Shown one piece after another: positions 53,705 to 64,000 of a DNA stretch of 64,000 nucleotides. A model generated the notes under the pieces. It ran no database searches and was not told where the DNA came from. It saw only the letters and a list, made by a program, of their open reading frames with translations. This DNA comes from Lentisphaerae bacterium GWF2_50_93 (GTDB lineage: Bacteria > Verrucomicrobiota > Lentisphaeria > Victivallales > GWF2-50-93), in assembly GCA_001804815.1 (NCBI GenBank), contig MHBI01000069.1, positions 1-64,000 of the forward strand. Reading direction: 5' to 3'. The position numbers and the translations under genes were made by a program. Position 1 is the first letter of the stretch. Each line of letters opens with the position of its first letter.

Positions 53705-56089
53705 ATGAAGTTTTTTAGCCACGGAGAAAATACCTCTCTCAAGGAACATCTCTCCGAGGTCTGCGAAGCTGCGGAATGCCTCGAGGAGAGAATAATCTGC
53801 GCCTGCCATGACATAGGCAAGGCGACCTCTGCATGGCAGGAATATATCAGGAGCAGCAATAATCCCGAGTCACCCCACAACCACTCTGCAACCGGAGGCC
53901 TTCTCGCCTCCCTGGTAATAAAGCAGCTTGAACGTGAAAATTCAGCATTATGGTCTGCCGTGGCGTTGCATGTCGGTTCAGCTCATCACTCAAACCTTTC
54001 ATCTATAAGCGGGTCACACTCCTTTGAATGCTGCAAGATTGCGTCGGACTCGCAGGTGAAGAAGTTCTTCCTGGACACTGAGCACGGCGTGGCCTCCCTG
54101 TTGCTGGATATTCCCGCAGAAAAGCTTGAATGTGCATGGAGGGAGCTTGAGAGGGTTGCTCCAGGTGGATCAAAGACTGCAGCCTTTCAGAAGGGACTAC
54201 GGCTGGATGGTACGGGGCGAATGAGGGCCTTTCTCCTTTCCCGCTCGCTTCTTGGCAGGCTCTGCTATCAGGACCATGTCTCCGCAGCCAAGCAATCTGG
54301 AAGAACGACAGTGATAACCCATTGGAAAAAGGCGTTCCCGGTCGGCAAATTCCAAAGACGCACTCCCAAAACGTTTTCGTGTTCTACTGGCAGGATCTCC
54401 GAATTACGGGAATCTCTCAGGAGCAAGTTCCTTGAATGCATGGAATATGATTCAGTATTCTATCTGCTTGATGCCCCAACAGGACTGGGCAAGACCGAAG
54501 CCATGCTTAGAGGTGCTGAAACGTTGGCAGGCAAGCATGGAATGTCGCGCATAGTCTTCTCAGTCCCGCAGGTCTCCGTAGCGGACCAGATATACGAGGA
54601 GTATTTCGACAAACACTGCGACAATGCGCAGATCTGGAACTTCATACGCCAGGAAAAAACATTGGCATCCGGCCCTGACAAGCATGAAAATGAGTCGGAC
54701 AATTCGTCCCCGTCCATTGGTATGGACATAGCGCTCCAGCCTTTCAGCGAATCCTACAATATAACGACGTTCAACCAGGTGCTGCTGGCCATGTGCCATC
54801 CTCTGAGGACGCGCTGTGTAAGGGGCATTGGATTAAAGGATGCCGTGATAATCATGGACGAGTTCCATAAGCTCCCGCTCCCGATACTGCCATTTTTCTT
54901 TAGGGTAGCGTCTGAATATGCCAGGATGCACAACTGCAGGTTCATACTTGGATCGGCTACACCGCTGGAGGATTTTGAATACCTGGGACTGGATGGTTCA
55001 AGGCGAATCCCAAATGCTGAAAGTGCTCCGGTATACACGGACAATGCTATTGACGAGCGGAGGTTATATGTAAAGAAGGGGTTGCTGAACCAGGAATCCC
55101 TTGCCGATGCCATTGACGAGTTCCATGGCAAAAGCTCCAAGAACCTGCTTGTCGTGGTCAATCTTATATCTAAGGGCAGTTGGCCGCTGTTGAAGCATTT
55201 CCATGGTAGCTATGACCCGTGGAAGCAGCTGGAGGCTCTTAATTCATCCAACTCATCAAGACAGGTCGTGTTCCTCGATGGACTGGTGCCCCCCATGCTC
55301 AGAAGGCAGATTGTACTATCGTGCAAGAAACATATGAAGATGCGCCCGGTAACTCTAATCACTACCCAGATGGTCGAAGTCGGAGTCGATCTTGATTTTG
55401 ACCATGGCCTGATTGACTACCAGGGGCTGGCATCTACGATCCAGCGTGGTGGCCGCATTGGCCGAGAAGGCCGGATGGGAGGACCGTGTACTGTCGAGGT
55501 TTTCTGCCTGCAGGATGAGGATATGCAGTCCTCGTTTGAAATTCTAAACAATGTCCAGATGAAGAATGATTCCAGATTCAAGTCCTCCGCATTCGATGAC
55601 ATTGCGTCAAAAATGGAGGATTTTACCAGGAAGGAGATGGAGATGTTCGAAACGTGGAGTTCAGAGGCTCCGATGAAGGATACCCAGCTCGTTGGAAAGC
55701 TCCTGGAGATTCAAAGTTCCCTGTTCATGCAGAGAAGCCCTCAGGACTTGCTTGAGAAGCTGTTCCACTTCAGTTCTGCTTCTAACGAGTTGGGTTATGA
55801 TTTTCTTGCCGGGCAATATTTATCCGAACTCTATGATTCCAATTATGGTACAGATGCAATCGTCCTAAAAGACATGGAAGAACTTGAAGCGTTTAGTTTG
55901 CTTATTAATGAGCTCCGAAAGGGAACAATGTCTCAAGTCCATAAGAAGGAACTTAACAGGTTTGTTGTCGACAGGAAAATCAGTGTCTCAGATAGGAGGA
56001 TAATTGACGAGACGGAGTTGTTGAAATGCGGGTGCATAAAAGAGTTTGACGAGAGTTTGTTGCTGGTTAGGAATTCGGCAATATGCTGA
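53705..56089 (+). CDS. cas3: Helicase-nuclease Cas3
   Basis: The 794-residue fused HD-helicase has its HD nuclease at the N-terminus, with H35-D36 in ACHDIGKATSAW, H60 in HNHSATGG, and VALHVGSAHHS. The superfamily 2 helicase follows: Walker A DAPTGLGKTEA near 256, the DExH box IIMDEFHKL near 385, ILGSATP, and motif VI STIQRGGRIGREG near 580. It unwinds and degrades the displaced target strand after Cascade binding. All catalytic motifs are present, so interference should be functional. Its last 7 bp overlap cas4. Confidence 0.95.
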   Translation: MKFFSHGENTSLKEHLSEVCEAAECLEERIICACHDIGKATSAWQEYIRSSNNPESPHNHSATGGLLASLVIKQLERENSALWSAVALHVGSAHHSNLSSISGSHSFECCKIASDSQVKKFFLDTEHGVASLLLDIPAEKLECAWRELERVAPGGSKTAAFQKGLRLDGTGRMRAFLLSRSLLGRLCYQDHVSAAKQSGRTTVITHWKKAFPVGKFQRRTPKTFSCSTGRISELRESLRSKFLECMEYDSVFYLLDAPTGLGKTEAMLRGAETLAGKHGMSRIVFSVPQVSVADQIYEEYFDKHCDNAQIWNFIRQEKTLASGPDKHENESDNSSPSIGMDIALQPFSESYNITTFNQVLLAMCHPLRTRCVRGIGLKDAVIIMDEFHKLPLPILPFFFRVASEYARMHNCRFILGSATPLEDFEYLGLDGSRRIPNAESAPVYTDNAIDERRLYVKKGLLNQESLADAIDEFHGKSSKNLLVVVNLISKGSWPLLKHFHGSYDPWKQLEALNSSNSSRQVVFLDGLVPPMLRRQIVLSCKKHMKMRPVTLITTQMVEVGVDLDFDHGLIDYQGLASTIQRGGRIGREGRMGGPCTVEVFCLQDEDMQSSFEILNNVQMKNDSRFKSSAFDDIASKMEDFTRKEMEMFETWSSEAPMKDTQLVGKLLEIQSSLFMQRSPQDLLEKLFHFSSASNELGYDFLAGQYLSELYDSNYGTDAIVLKDMEELEAFSLLINELRKGTMSQVHKKELNRFVVDRKISVSDRRIIDETELLKCGCIKEFDESLLLVRNSAIC

Positions 56090-56574
56090 TTAAAGGGAAA
56101 GAAATAGAATATCTGTATGTGTGTATCCGTAAGCTCTGGTTGTTTCATCATGGAATCAGGCCCGAAATGGAAAACCAAAACGTTCTAATAGGGATGTTAA
56201 TCGGAGAGACCACTTTCTCGAGGCGCGAGAAGGAGATAGCGCTTGGAGAGATAGGAGTCATTGACTGGGCTGAATTCAAACACGGCAGGATTCACGAAAC
56301 GAAAAAGTCCAAATGTCCGGGAGACGCTGAAATAGCCCAGACCAGATATTATCTCTGGTGGCTCAGGAAAAACGGAGCAAACATTGACACATGCGTCATC
56401 CATTATCCGAAACAGAAGATCACAAAAGAATTAAAATGGGGCGATTTAATGACTGAAGACGTGGAAAACGATTTGAAACGTGCAAGGGAGATAATTGGAC
56501 TGGCGGCTCCTCCTGAATTCAAGGAACTCAAATATTGCAGAAGTTGCGCTTACTTTGAGTTCTGCATTTGCTGA
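56083..56574 (+). CDS. cas4: Adaptation nuclease Cas4
   Basis: The 163-residue product has the RecB-like nuclease core (GEIGVIDWAEF, then HETKKSKCP: D, E-x-K) and the iron-sulfur cysteines: Cys14 in YVCIRKLWLF and a C-terminal cluster CRSCAYFEFCIC. It trims prespacers and selects PAM-bearing ends with Cas1-Cas2. The start overlaps cas3 by 7 bp. Confidence 0.9.
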   Translation: MLIKGKEIEYLYVCIRKLWLFHHGIRPEMENQNVLIGMLIGETTFSRREKEIALGEIGVIDWAEFKHGRIHETKKSKCPGDAEIAQTRYYLWWLRKNGANIDTCVIHYPKQKITKELKWGDLMTEDVENDLKRAREIIGLAAPPEFKELKYCRSCAYFEFCIC

Positions 56575-56655
56575 ATATCCTGTTAACATGAACTGCTGCT
56601 ACCAAATGTCAAAGGCGGTTTACATTTAGTTTAGCATTGGACAATAACCAAAAAG

Positions 56656-57708
56656 ATGTCTATGAACCTCTATCTTACAAGACCTGGACGGCTAAGCAGA
56701 AAAGACAACACTCTTTTCTTCGAGATCTTTAACATCGAGGACGAGAACCTCCTGGTTCTAGAAGAGGAAACTCCTATTGACGATGACAACGCAATTGTGA
56801 AAAAACATGCACTCCCCGTCGAAAGCATTGATGCCGTCTATGTATTCAGCGAAACAAGAATCAACTCTAAACTTCTCAATTTCCTTGCGCAGATGAAAAT
56901 CCCGGTCCATTTTTTCAACTATTACGGATATCACAGCGGGACTTTCATGCCGAACGCTGAACAGCTCAGCGGAGATTTGGTTGTCAGGCAGGGGCTTGCA
57001 TTTTCTGAAAATGCATCAAGAACTGAAATCTGCCGCTCACTGATAGATGCTAAAGCCCACAACATCCTTTCAATCCTCCAATATTATAAACGCAGGATTT
57101 CCGGGACAGAGGAAGCGATATCAAAAATTGAAGAACTAAAATCAGCTTCGGCGGTCGCAGGTTCCCCTGATGAAATAATGGGGTACGAAGGCATGATTAA
57201 CAGGATATACTATGATTCCTGGAAAATCTGGATGACGGAAGCAGAAGAATTCACGAGGAACTACAATCCGCCAGACACCCCCCTGAATGCAATAATCTCA
57301 TTCATAAACAGTTTACTGTATACCGCATGCGTGAGTGAAATTTACAGGACCGCCCTCTATCCCGGAATCAGCTTTCTCCATACGCCCCAGACGAAGCGCT
57401 TTTCCCTGGCGTTGGATCTGGTGGAGCCTTTTAAACCAATAATGGTTGACAGACTCATCTTCCGGCTGTTTGACAGGAAAGAAATTACCGATAAGGGTTT
57501 TAGGGCGCATTCTAACGGAATCCTTCTTACGGATGACGCAAGAAAAAAAATACTCCAGGAGTGGGACGCCCTGATTAGGACAACCGTTCAAATACCACAG
57601 TTGAAGCGGTCCGTCTCATACAGGCAGCTAATAAGGCTGGACTGCTATAAGCTTGTAAAACACCTTCTCGAAAAGAAAGAATTCAAACCCTATAAGGTCC
57701 AATACTGA
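56656..57708 (+). CDS. cas1: Spacer integrase Cas1
   Basis: The 350-residue product is a type I-B-like Cas1 (LYLTRPGRLSRKDNTLFFE). Active-site residues are visible: E178 in EGMINRIYYDSW, H242 in SFLHTPQTKR and the acidic D254/E257 in LDLVEPFKP. It integrates spacers as a 4:2 complex with Cas2. An 81-bp gap after cas4 with TTTACA and AATAAC-like boxes may hold a separate adaptation promoter. Confidence 0.95.
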   Translation: MSMNLYLTRPGRLSRKDNTLFFEIFNIEDENLLVLEEETPIDDDNAIVKKHALPVESIDAVYVFSETRINSKLLNFLAQMKIPVHFFNYYGYHSGTFMPNAEQLSGDLVVRQGLAFSENASRTEICRSLIDAKAHNILSILQYYKRRISGTEEAISKIEELKSASAVAGSPDEIMGYEGMINRIYYDSWKIWMTEAEEFTRNYNPPDTPLNAIISFINSLLYTACVSEIYRTALYPGISFLHTPQTKRFSLALDLVEPFKPIMVDRLIFRLFDRKEITDKGFRAHSNGILLTDDARKKILQEWDALIRTTVQIPQLKRSVSYRQLIRLDCYKLVKHLLEKKEFKPYKVQY

Positions 57709-57968
57709 TGTTCCTTTTAATCGTTTACGATACTGAAAGAAAAAATTGTGCAAAACTTCACAAGGCGCTTAAGAAGTATTTGTTCTGGAACCAAAACTCC
57801 GTCTTCGAAGGAACTGTAAGCAATGCACAATATGAGGAAATTAAATGTATTTTAAAAGATAAATGTGTGCCCGAAAGCCATATAGTGTTATATTCCATGG
57901 AGAATGAAAAACTACTCAACAGAGAGGAAATAGGTGAAGGAAAGGGAAATACCGGCAATATCTTATAA
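57708..57968 (+). CDS. cas2: Adaptation protein Cas2
   Basis: The 86-residue ferredoxin-fold protein starts MFLLIVYDTE, with the conserved Asp8, and overlaps the cas1 stop by one base (TGATG). WNQNSVFEGTVSNAQYEEIK is the usual Cas2 middle strand-helix. It scaffolds the Cas1 integrase. The CRISPR leader begins directly after its stop. Confidence 0.95.
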   Translation: MFLLIVYDTERKNCAKLHKALKKYLFWNQNSVFEGTVSNAQYEEIKCILKDKCVPESHIVLYSMENEKLLNREEIGEGKGNTGNIL

Positions 57969-58085
57969 CCCCTTGCATGGAAATTATATGCATCATCTAG
58001 GATCGACAGGGTAAAAAGACTAAGATATTTTATTTAGAATTTAATTTGAATTCAAATAATATTTAAGAAGAATGATTTTGACAGG
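57969..58085 (+). promoter_or_regulatory. CRISPR leader
   Basis: This 117-bp A+T-rich segment lies between the cas2 stop and the first repeat. It should hold the array promoter and the integration signal. The orientation fits the repeat end GAAAC: transcription runs rightward, away from cas2, and new spacers enter at 58086. Confidence 0.75.
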
Positions 58086-61000
58086 GTTCCCATCGTACCG
58101 TAGTGGATTTGAAACGAGAATCAGAGCCTTCGGACTCCTGGCATATCATGCCGTTCCCATCGTACCGTAGTGGATTTGAAACAATTCCGATTTCATGAAG
58201 GAATTAAGAATCCTATAAGGTTCCCATCGTACCGTAGTGGATTTGAAACTGCAGTTCATGCACAGACGTTCCGGAAGTTTTGATTGTTCCCATCGTACCG
58301 TAGTGGATTTGAAACTCTTTATCATTTGTTCTTATCATCATTGTTGCTCTAGTTCCCATCGTACCGTAGTGGATTTGAAACTTATGCAACGTTGACGGAT
58401 ATGACCTTACAGGGTTCGTTCCCATCGTACCGTAGTGGATTTGAAACCTGATTCCCTTTCAAATACTGGTTAATCCATTCGAGTTCCCATCGTACCGTAG
58501 TGGATTTGAAACGTATTCGCTTTGTTCCCAGAGCCAGTAGAGCAGAAAGTTCCCATCGTACCGTAGTGGATTTGAAACGACCATGGATGAACGGATGCTG
58601 GGGAAATTCTATTGGTTCCCATCGTACCGTAGTGGATTTGAAACATCCGTCCAAGCGCCAGATTGCATATTTCAATTTTAGTTCCCATCGTACCGTAGTG
58701 GATTTGAAACCCTTGTCTTCCTTGCCTTTTTCTGCCAGCTTTGCGGGTTCCCATCGTACCGTAGTGGATTTGAAACCCCTTATCCATGATGGCATTTACG
58801 CAGCCGAATTATGTTCCCATCGTACCGTAGTGGATTTGAAACTCATATTCCCCCAACATTCTTGTAATGTTTTCAATTGTTCCCATCGTACCGTAGTGGA
58901 TTTGAAACCGCAATACTGGGCGAGGATGAACAATCACGGAGCCACGTTCCCATCGTACCGTAGTGGATTTGAAACAATATGCCAGCGATTTCGATGAATC
59001 GTTTTAGTTTTGTTCCCATCGTACCGTAGTGGATTTGAAACAAGGAAAATTCAGCTTTCCGTGTTGCGTTTGTATGCGTTCCCATCGTACCGTAGTGGAT
59101 TTGAAACACATAATATTTTACCGCGTTGACATCGTAGCCGGACGTTCCCATCGTACCGTAGTGGATTTGAAACATACCATACGGCGTTCGTCATTCGTTA
59201 GGTTTACAGGTTCCCATCGTACCGTAGTGGATTTGAAACAATACAGACATGATAACAAAAAGCACAAATAAAATTGTTCCCATCGTACCGTAGTGGATTT
59301 GAAACCTGTTAGATAGGGGTAAGCCCCTGGACGGCCCCGGGTTCCCATCGTACCGTAGTGGATTTGAAACACTGAATTACTACCATGTGGAAACAGGCAT
59401 GTAAAAGTTCCCATCGTACCGTAGTGGATTTGAAACTCCTGATGGAACCGCCCTTGAAATCAAAGGTCACCTGTTCCCATCGTACCGTAGTGGATTTGAA
59501 ACTCGTCATAGATTCTCCTTTTGTTATCTTTTTGTTTCGTTCCCATCGTACCGTAGTGGATTTGAAACCAAAAGCAAAGCATTCAGCGAGAGGGAAGAAA
59601 TAGTGTTCCCATCGTACCGTAGTGGATTTGAAACTTTGCGAAAAAGCAAACAATCTGTGCAGATTTACACGTTCCCATCGTACCGTAGTGGATTTGAAAC
59701 CACTGAAACCGCGTTTTACATTTACAGGAACCGCAGGTTCCCATCGTACCGTAGTGGATTTGAAACGATGCTGTAAATCCGCCTTCAGTCCCTGCAATTG
59801 AGTTCCCATCGTACCGTAGTGGATTTGAAACAACATGAATGCAGCATAAGCCACGGCAAAGCCACAAGTTCCCATCGTACCGTAGTGGATTTGAAACCCA
59901 ACCAGGGCAATATTGTCGAACAGTCAAAACTGGGTTCCCATCGTACCGTAGTGGATTTGAAACCTATCTTCTTTCGTTCTTGGTCAAGCCTGAGCTTCAG
60001 TTCCCATCGTACCGTAGTGGATTTGAAACCAATCTTGTCGCCAGTATCGATGACTTTCTTGGCAGTTCCCATCGTACCGTAGTGGATTTGAAACGACTTA
60101 AGGCCTAAGGAATACCCCTGAATCCCCTGGGGTTCCCATCGTACCGTAGTGGATTTGAAACTTATTTGTCAAAGTGTGAGAGTTAATGCCATCATTCGTT
60201 CCCATCGTACCGTAGTGGATTTGAAACTCCGTATCGGGTATAGCCCCGCCTTGATCGACAAACAGTTCCCATCGTACCGTAGTGGATTTGAAACCCATTG
60301 GAACTTTGCGGGTCATTGCGCCGGTGTCGAGTTCCCATCGTACCGTAGTGGATTTGAAACATGAGCAAATAATTACCGCCACTTTGCGATGAAGCCGTTC
60401 CCATCGTACCGTAGTGGATTTGAAACATGAACGGAGTCTCTTTGAGATTGGCAATTCTAAGAGTTCCCATCGTACCGTAGTGGATTTGAAACTTAAAAGA
60501 AGAAGCAAATCCTCCCCTCAAAACCCTGGTTCCCATCGTACCGTAGTGGATTTGAAACTCATGTCGGGGGCTTCACAAGAGATTTACACCGGAGGTTCCC
60601 ATCGTACCGTAGTGGATTTGAAACTGCTGAAAAGGGAATGAGCGTTGTTGAAGACTTGGAGTTCCCATCGTACCGTAGTGGATTTGAAACTGGTGAACTT
60701 ATGTCCTCAGCTGAAGGTCGGATTGTGTTCCCATCGTACCGTAGTGGATTTGAAACCCATTATCAGTTGATAAATAAATATCAGTAGCACCAGTTCCCAT
60801 CGTACCGTAGTGGATTTGAAACATGAATCAGAAATTAATTCTTGATGTTCCTGATTTAAGTTCCCATCGTACCGTAGTGGATTTGAAACCACTTTCGAAC
60901 TTCCCCAGTCGCGTCCTCTTCCTCGTTCCCATCGTACCGTAGTGGATTTGAAACATCGCAATCAGCCTGGCGTACTATACAGGAATGAGAGTTCCCATCG

Positions 61001-64000
61001 TACCGTAGTGGATTTGAAACGCCTAAAATGCCGTTATGTCCGGAGGGGCGTTTAGGAGTTCCCATCGTACCGTAGTGGATTTGAAACCCTGCTTCAATAA
61101 TGTCGCGTGTGATAGACTAACCAGTTCCCATCGTACCGTAGTGGATTTGAAACGAATTCCGTTATTGTATTCGATGAAGCTTACGAAAGGTTCCCATCGT
61201 ACCGTAGTGGATTTGAAACAAGTTCAAGGACTGGACCCCGGCAGAGAAGAACTTCGGTTCCCATCGTACCGTAGTGGATTTGAAACTAATACTTCACAAT
61301 AAATGGCTGAATCAATGATATTGTTCCCATCGTACCGTAGTGGATTTGAAACCATTGAAGTGGCAGACGGGGCCAATGTCACGGGAATGTTCCCATCGTA
61401 CCGTAGTGGATTTGAAACAAGAAATACACGTCGATCGTGCCTTTACGCATTCCAGTTCCCATCGTACCGTAGTGGATTTGAAACCTTATCTTGGTGAACT
61501 TGTTTCTCGATCTCTCGTTAGTTCCCATCGTACCGTAGTGGATTTGAAACCAGACTTCAGCTTCTTCTCCCGGGCGAGTCGCGCGAGTTCCCATCGTACC
61601 GTAGTGGATTTGAAACCAAGCTGGATGATATTGTCTATGCCTTGAAGCATGGGTTCCCATCGTACCGTAGTGGATTTGAAACATTGTAAGCAGTTTACCG
61701 ATAAATCCGGACTTCATAGTTCCCATCGTACCGTAGTGGATTTGAAACCCGGACAACCTTAGAGGGCTTACGGTAATGCCCGGCGTTCCCATCGTACCGT
61801 AGTGGATTTGAAACTTGTCCCACTGAATGGCAATCCTGCACCTGTTGCTTGTTCCCATCGTACCGTAGTGGATTTGAAACCTACTTCCAGGGATTCGAGA
61901 ATGAGAAGATATTCGCGTTCCCATCGTACCGTAGTGGATTTGAAACCTATTTGCTGGAGGAACGGAAGGCGATTTGCATGGAGGTTCCCATCGTACCGTA
62001 GTGGATTTGAAACCATTCTTGACATACGACCTGATTGCCTCATGCGAATGTTCCCATCGTACCGTAGTGGATTTGAAACACCATCAACCGCACAGAGAAA
62101 CCTTGATTCCGGCATGGTTCCCATCGTACCGTAGTGGATTTGAAACCACTTAGGCATGGGAGGCCTCCGGGAGGTTAGGGTTGTTCCCATCGTACCGTAG
62201 TGGATTTGAAACGAAGTAGAGCTTGACAATTCAGATTTTACGCTTCCAGGTTCCCATCGTACCGTAGTGGATTTGAAACAGCAAGGGGCAGTCATTGGTC
62301 AATGTCGATAGGCAAGTTCCCATCGTACCGTAGTGGATTTGAAACACAGCTTGTAGCGCTCGTGCGAGCTTGAATTGAAGGGTTCCCATCGTACCGTAGT
62401 GGATTTGAAACCCGTTCAGAATGGTTTCCTGAATCTCCCTGATGAACGTTCCCATCGTACCGTAGTGGATTTGAAACATGACACGCCCCGTCTTGCCTGC
62501 TGACAGCTCGCTCGTTCCCATCGTACCGTAGTGGATTTGAAACCCAGATGTGGAGATGATGGTGTGTGAAGGACATTGCGTTCCCATCGTACCGTAGTGG
62601 ATTTGAAACTACTTCAAGGGGTGGGATGTGGGGTGTGGATACTGTGTTCCCATCGTACCGTAGTGGATTTGAAACCGCTGGCATGTGGTTGGCAGCGATG
62701 CCTATGGCTCCGTTCCCATCGTACCGTAGTGGATTTGAAACACGCACCGCCGACGGCCGGAATATTGCACCTGGTAGTTCCCATCGTACCGTAGTGGATT
62801 TGAAACCATCAGCGCCTTGGTGTTGAAGTCCGAATAAATCCTAGTTCCCATCGTACCGTAGTGGATTTGAAACTTCCAAAGAAAGATAAAGCCTGTGACT
62901 TTTTTACACGTTCCCATCGTACCGTAGTGGATTTGAAACTTGAACTGGGCAAATTTAAACTGTCCAAGTCAAAACGTTCCCATCGTACCGTAGTGGATTT
63001 GAAACCCGGTCTTTGTCACAGCCTTCATGTTGCAGATCGCCGTTCCCATCGTACCGTAGTGGATTTGAAACGAAGAACTGGAAAAGTTAACGGAGGCCAT
63101 AAAATGAGTTCCCATCGTACCGTAGTGGATTTGAAACCGAGATGATCGGCAAGTTCCAGGGAGGTAAGGATAAGTTCCCATCGTACCGTAGTGGATTTGA
63201 AACTTGGGCGTGTTCTGAAGATCATTGTTGATCCATCCAAGTTCCCATCGTACCGTAGTGGATTTGAAACTCCTTTCGCTTCCATTTCAGATATTTGACA
63301 GCTACTGGTTCCCATCGTACCGTAGTGGATTTGAAACGACAAATCGCCGTCCATGCGGCCTGTAAGGGCATCAGTTCCCATCGTACCGTAGTGGATTTGA
63401 AACTAGGAAGGCCATGAACAGGCGGTCATTTGAAAGCGGGTTCCCATCGTACCGTAGTGGATTTGAAACGTTATAGGTGTCCATTCGCCATCCACCACGG
63501 ACATGAGTTCCCATCGTACCGTAGTGGATTTGAAACTAGGCTCTGCGCAGGAGGATTCATTTCCAAATACCGGTTCCCATCGTACCGTAGAGGATTTGAA
63601 ACCATTGATTTGCCCTGGCTATGACATGTCCTAGCGTGGTTCCCATCGTACCGTAGTGGATTTGAAACTTGTCCTTTTCGCTGTAGAAGCGGCGGCATTT
63701 GGCGGTTCCCATCGTACCGTAGTGGATTTGAAACAAATGAGTCTGAAAATAAGGCAGAAAACAAGCGAAAGTTCCCATCGTACCGTAGTGGATTTGAAAC
63801 CGCGCCCTTCACATGGCAAGACTGCCCTGGCCGCTCGTTCCCATCGTACCGTAGTGGATTTGAAACTATCGGCGCAAGGCTTGGTCACGGACTGGGTCAC
63901 AAGTTCCCATCGTACCGTAGTGGATTTGAAACCTTGAGCTTGTCACTCCCTGCGTCATTGAATCAATAGTTCCCATCGTACCGTAGTGGATTTGAAACTA
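58086..64000 (+). CRISPR. Type I-B CRISPR array, 90 repeats counted, open at window edge
   Basis: A 30-bp repeat starts GTTCCCATC, has GTACCGTAG in the middle and ends GGATTTGAAAC. I count 90 copies, from 58086-58115 to 63969-63998, with 89 complete spacers of about 35-38 bp and a mean period of 66.1 bp. Only one repeat differs, at 63573-63602 (T to A at 63591). No degenerate terminal repeat is present and the last two bases start another spacer, so the array continues. The final 8 bases (TTTGAAAC) fit the 5' crRNA handle of type I-B. I saw no duplicated spacer. Confidence 0.98.

Noticed and set aside
58213..63937. Dozens of open frames across the repeat region on both strands with repeated peptides such as SHRTVVDLK and FKSTTVRWE
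   Set aside because: They arise because repeat plus spacer averages 66 bp, a multiple of three, so frames stay open through the CRISPR array. They have no ribosome sites.

Overview
The window (about 50% G+C) comes from a bacterial chromosome. Large secreted proteins with beta-helix, thrombospondin type 3, fibronectin type III and RHS modules, DUF1573 proteins and dense small accessory genes suggest a PVC-type lineage such as Lentisphaerota or Kiritimatiellota. That placement is inference: there is no rRNA or tRNA marker here.

Layout. 0-5.3 kb: end of a sensor kinase, a decayed receiver domain on the opposite strand, a small HTH regulator, and an envelope redox/transglutaminase set. 5.3-21.3 kb: a 4,960-residue RHS polymorphic toxin with an A+T-rich GIY-YIG nuclease tip and a leucine-rich-repeat protein 2 bp downstream as probable immunity protein. 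21.3-28.4 kb: a membrane-anchored protein and a 2,086-residue secreted adhesin-like protein. 28.4-36.4 kb: DUF1573 and HExxH membrane proteins, a secreted trypsin-like protease, a DUF4238-like protein, three tandem HTH paralogues and small unknowns. 36.4-49 kb: an accessory island (MraZ-like protein, UDG-fold protein, DNA/RNA nuclease, HicA-like fusion, SLOG/MoCo-carrier protein, Cys phosphatase, unrecognised small genes, DnaB helicase, WYL regulator). 49.2-58 kb: a complete type I-B cas operon (cas6-cas8-cas7-cas5-cas3-cas4-cas1-cas2). 58.1-64 kb: a CRISPR array with 90 repeats counted before the window edge.

The least explained signal is in the 37-49 kb island. A 15-bp dyad, GGACAT-nnn-ATGTCC, occurs nine times, always in promoter regions, and its asymmetric A-rich centre usually faces the gene it precedes. 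One copy lies between the WYL regulator and the cas operon, so a WYL-controlled defence-island regulon is a reasonable hypothesis. Three of these promoter regions also carry a roughly 107-nt element. Its helices differ in sequence but remain paired between copies, around a conserved GGANGAGNCANNATG core. This looks like an undescribed structured RNA or leader element.
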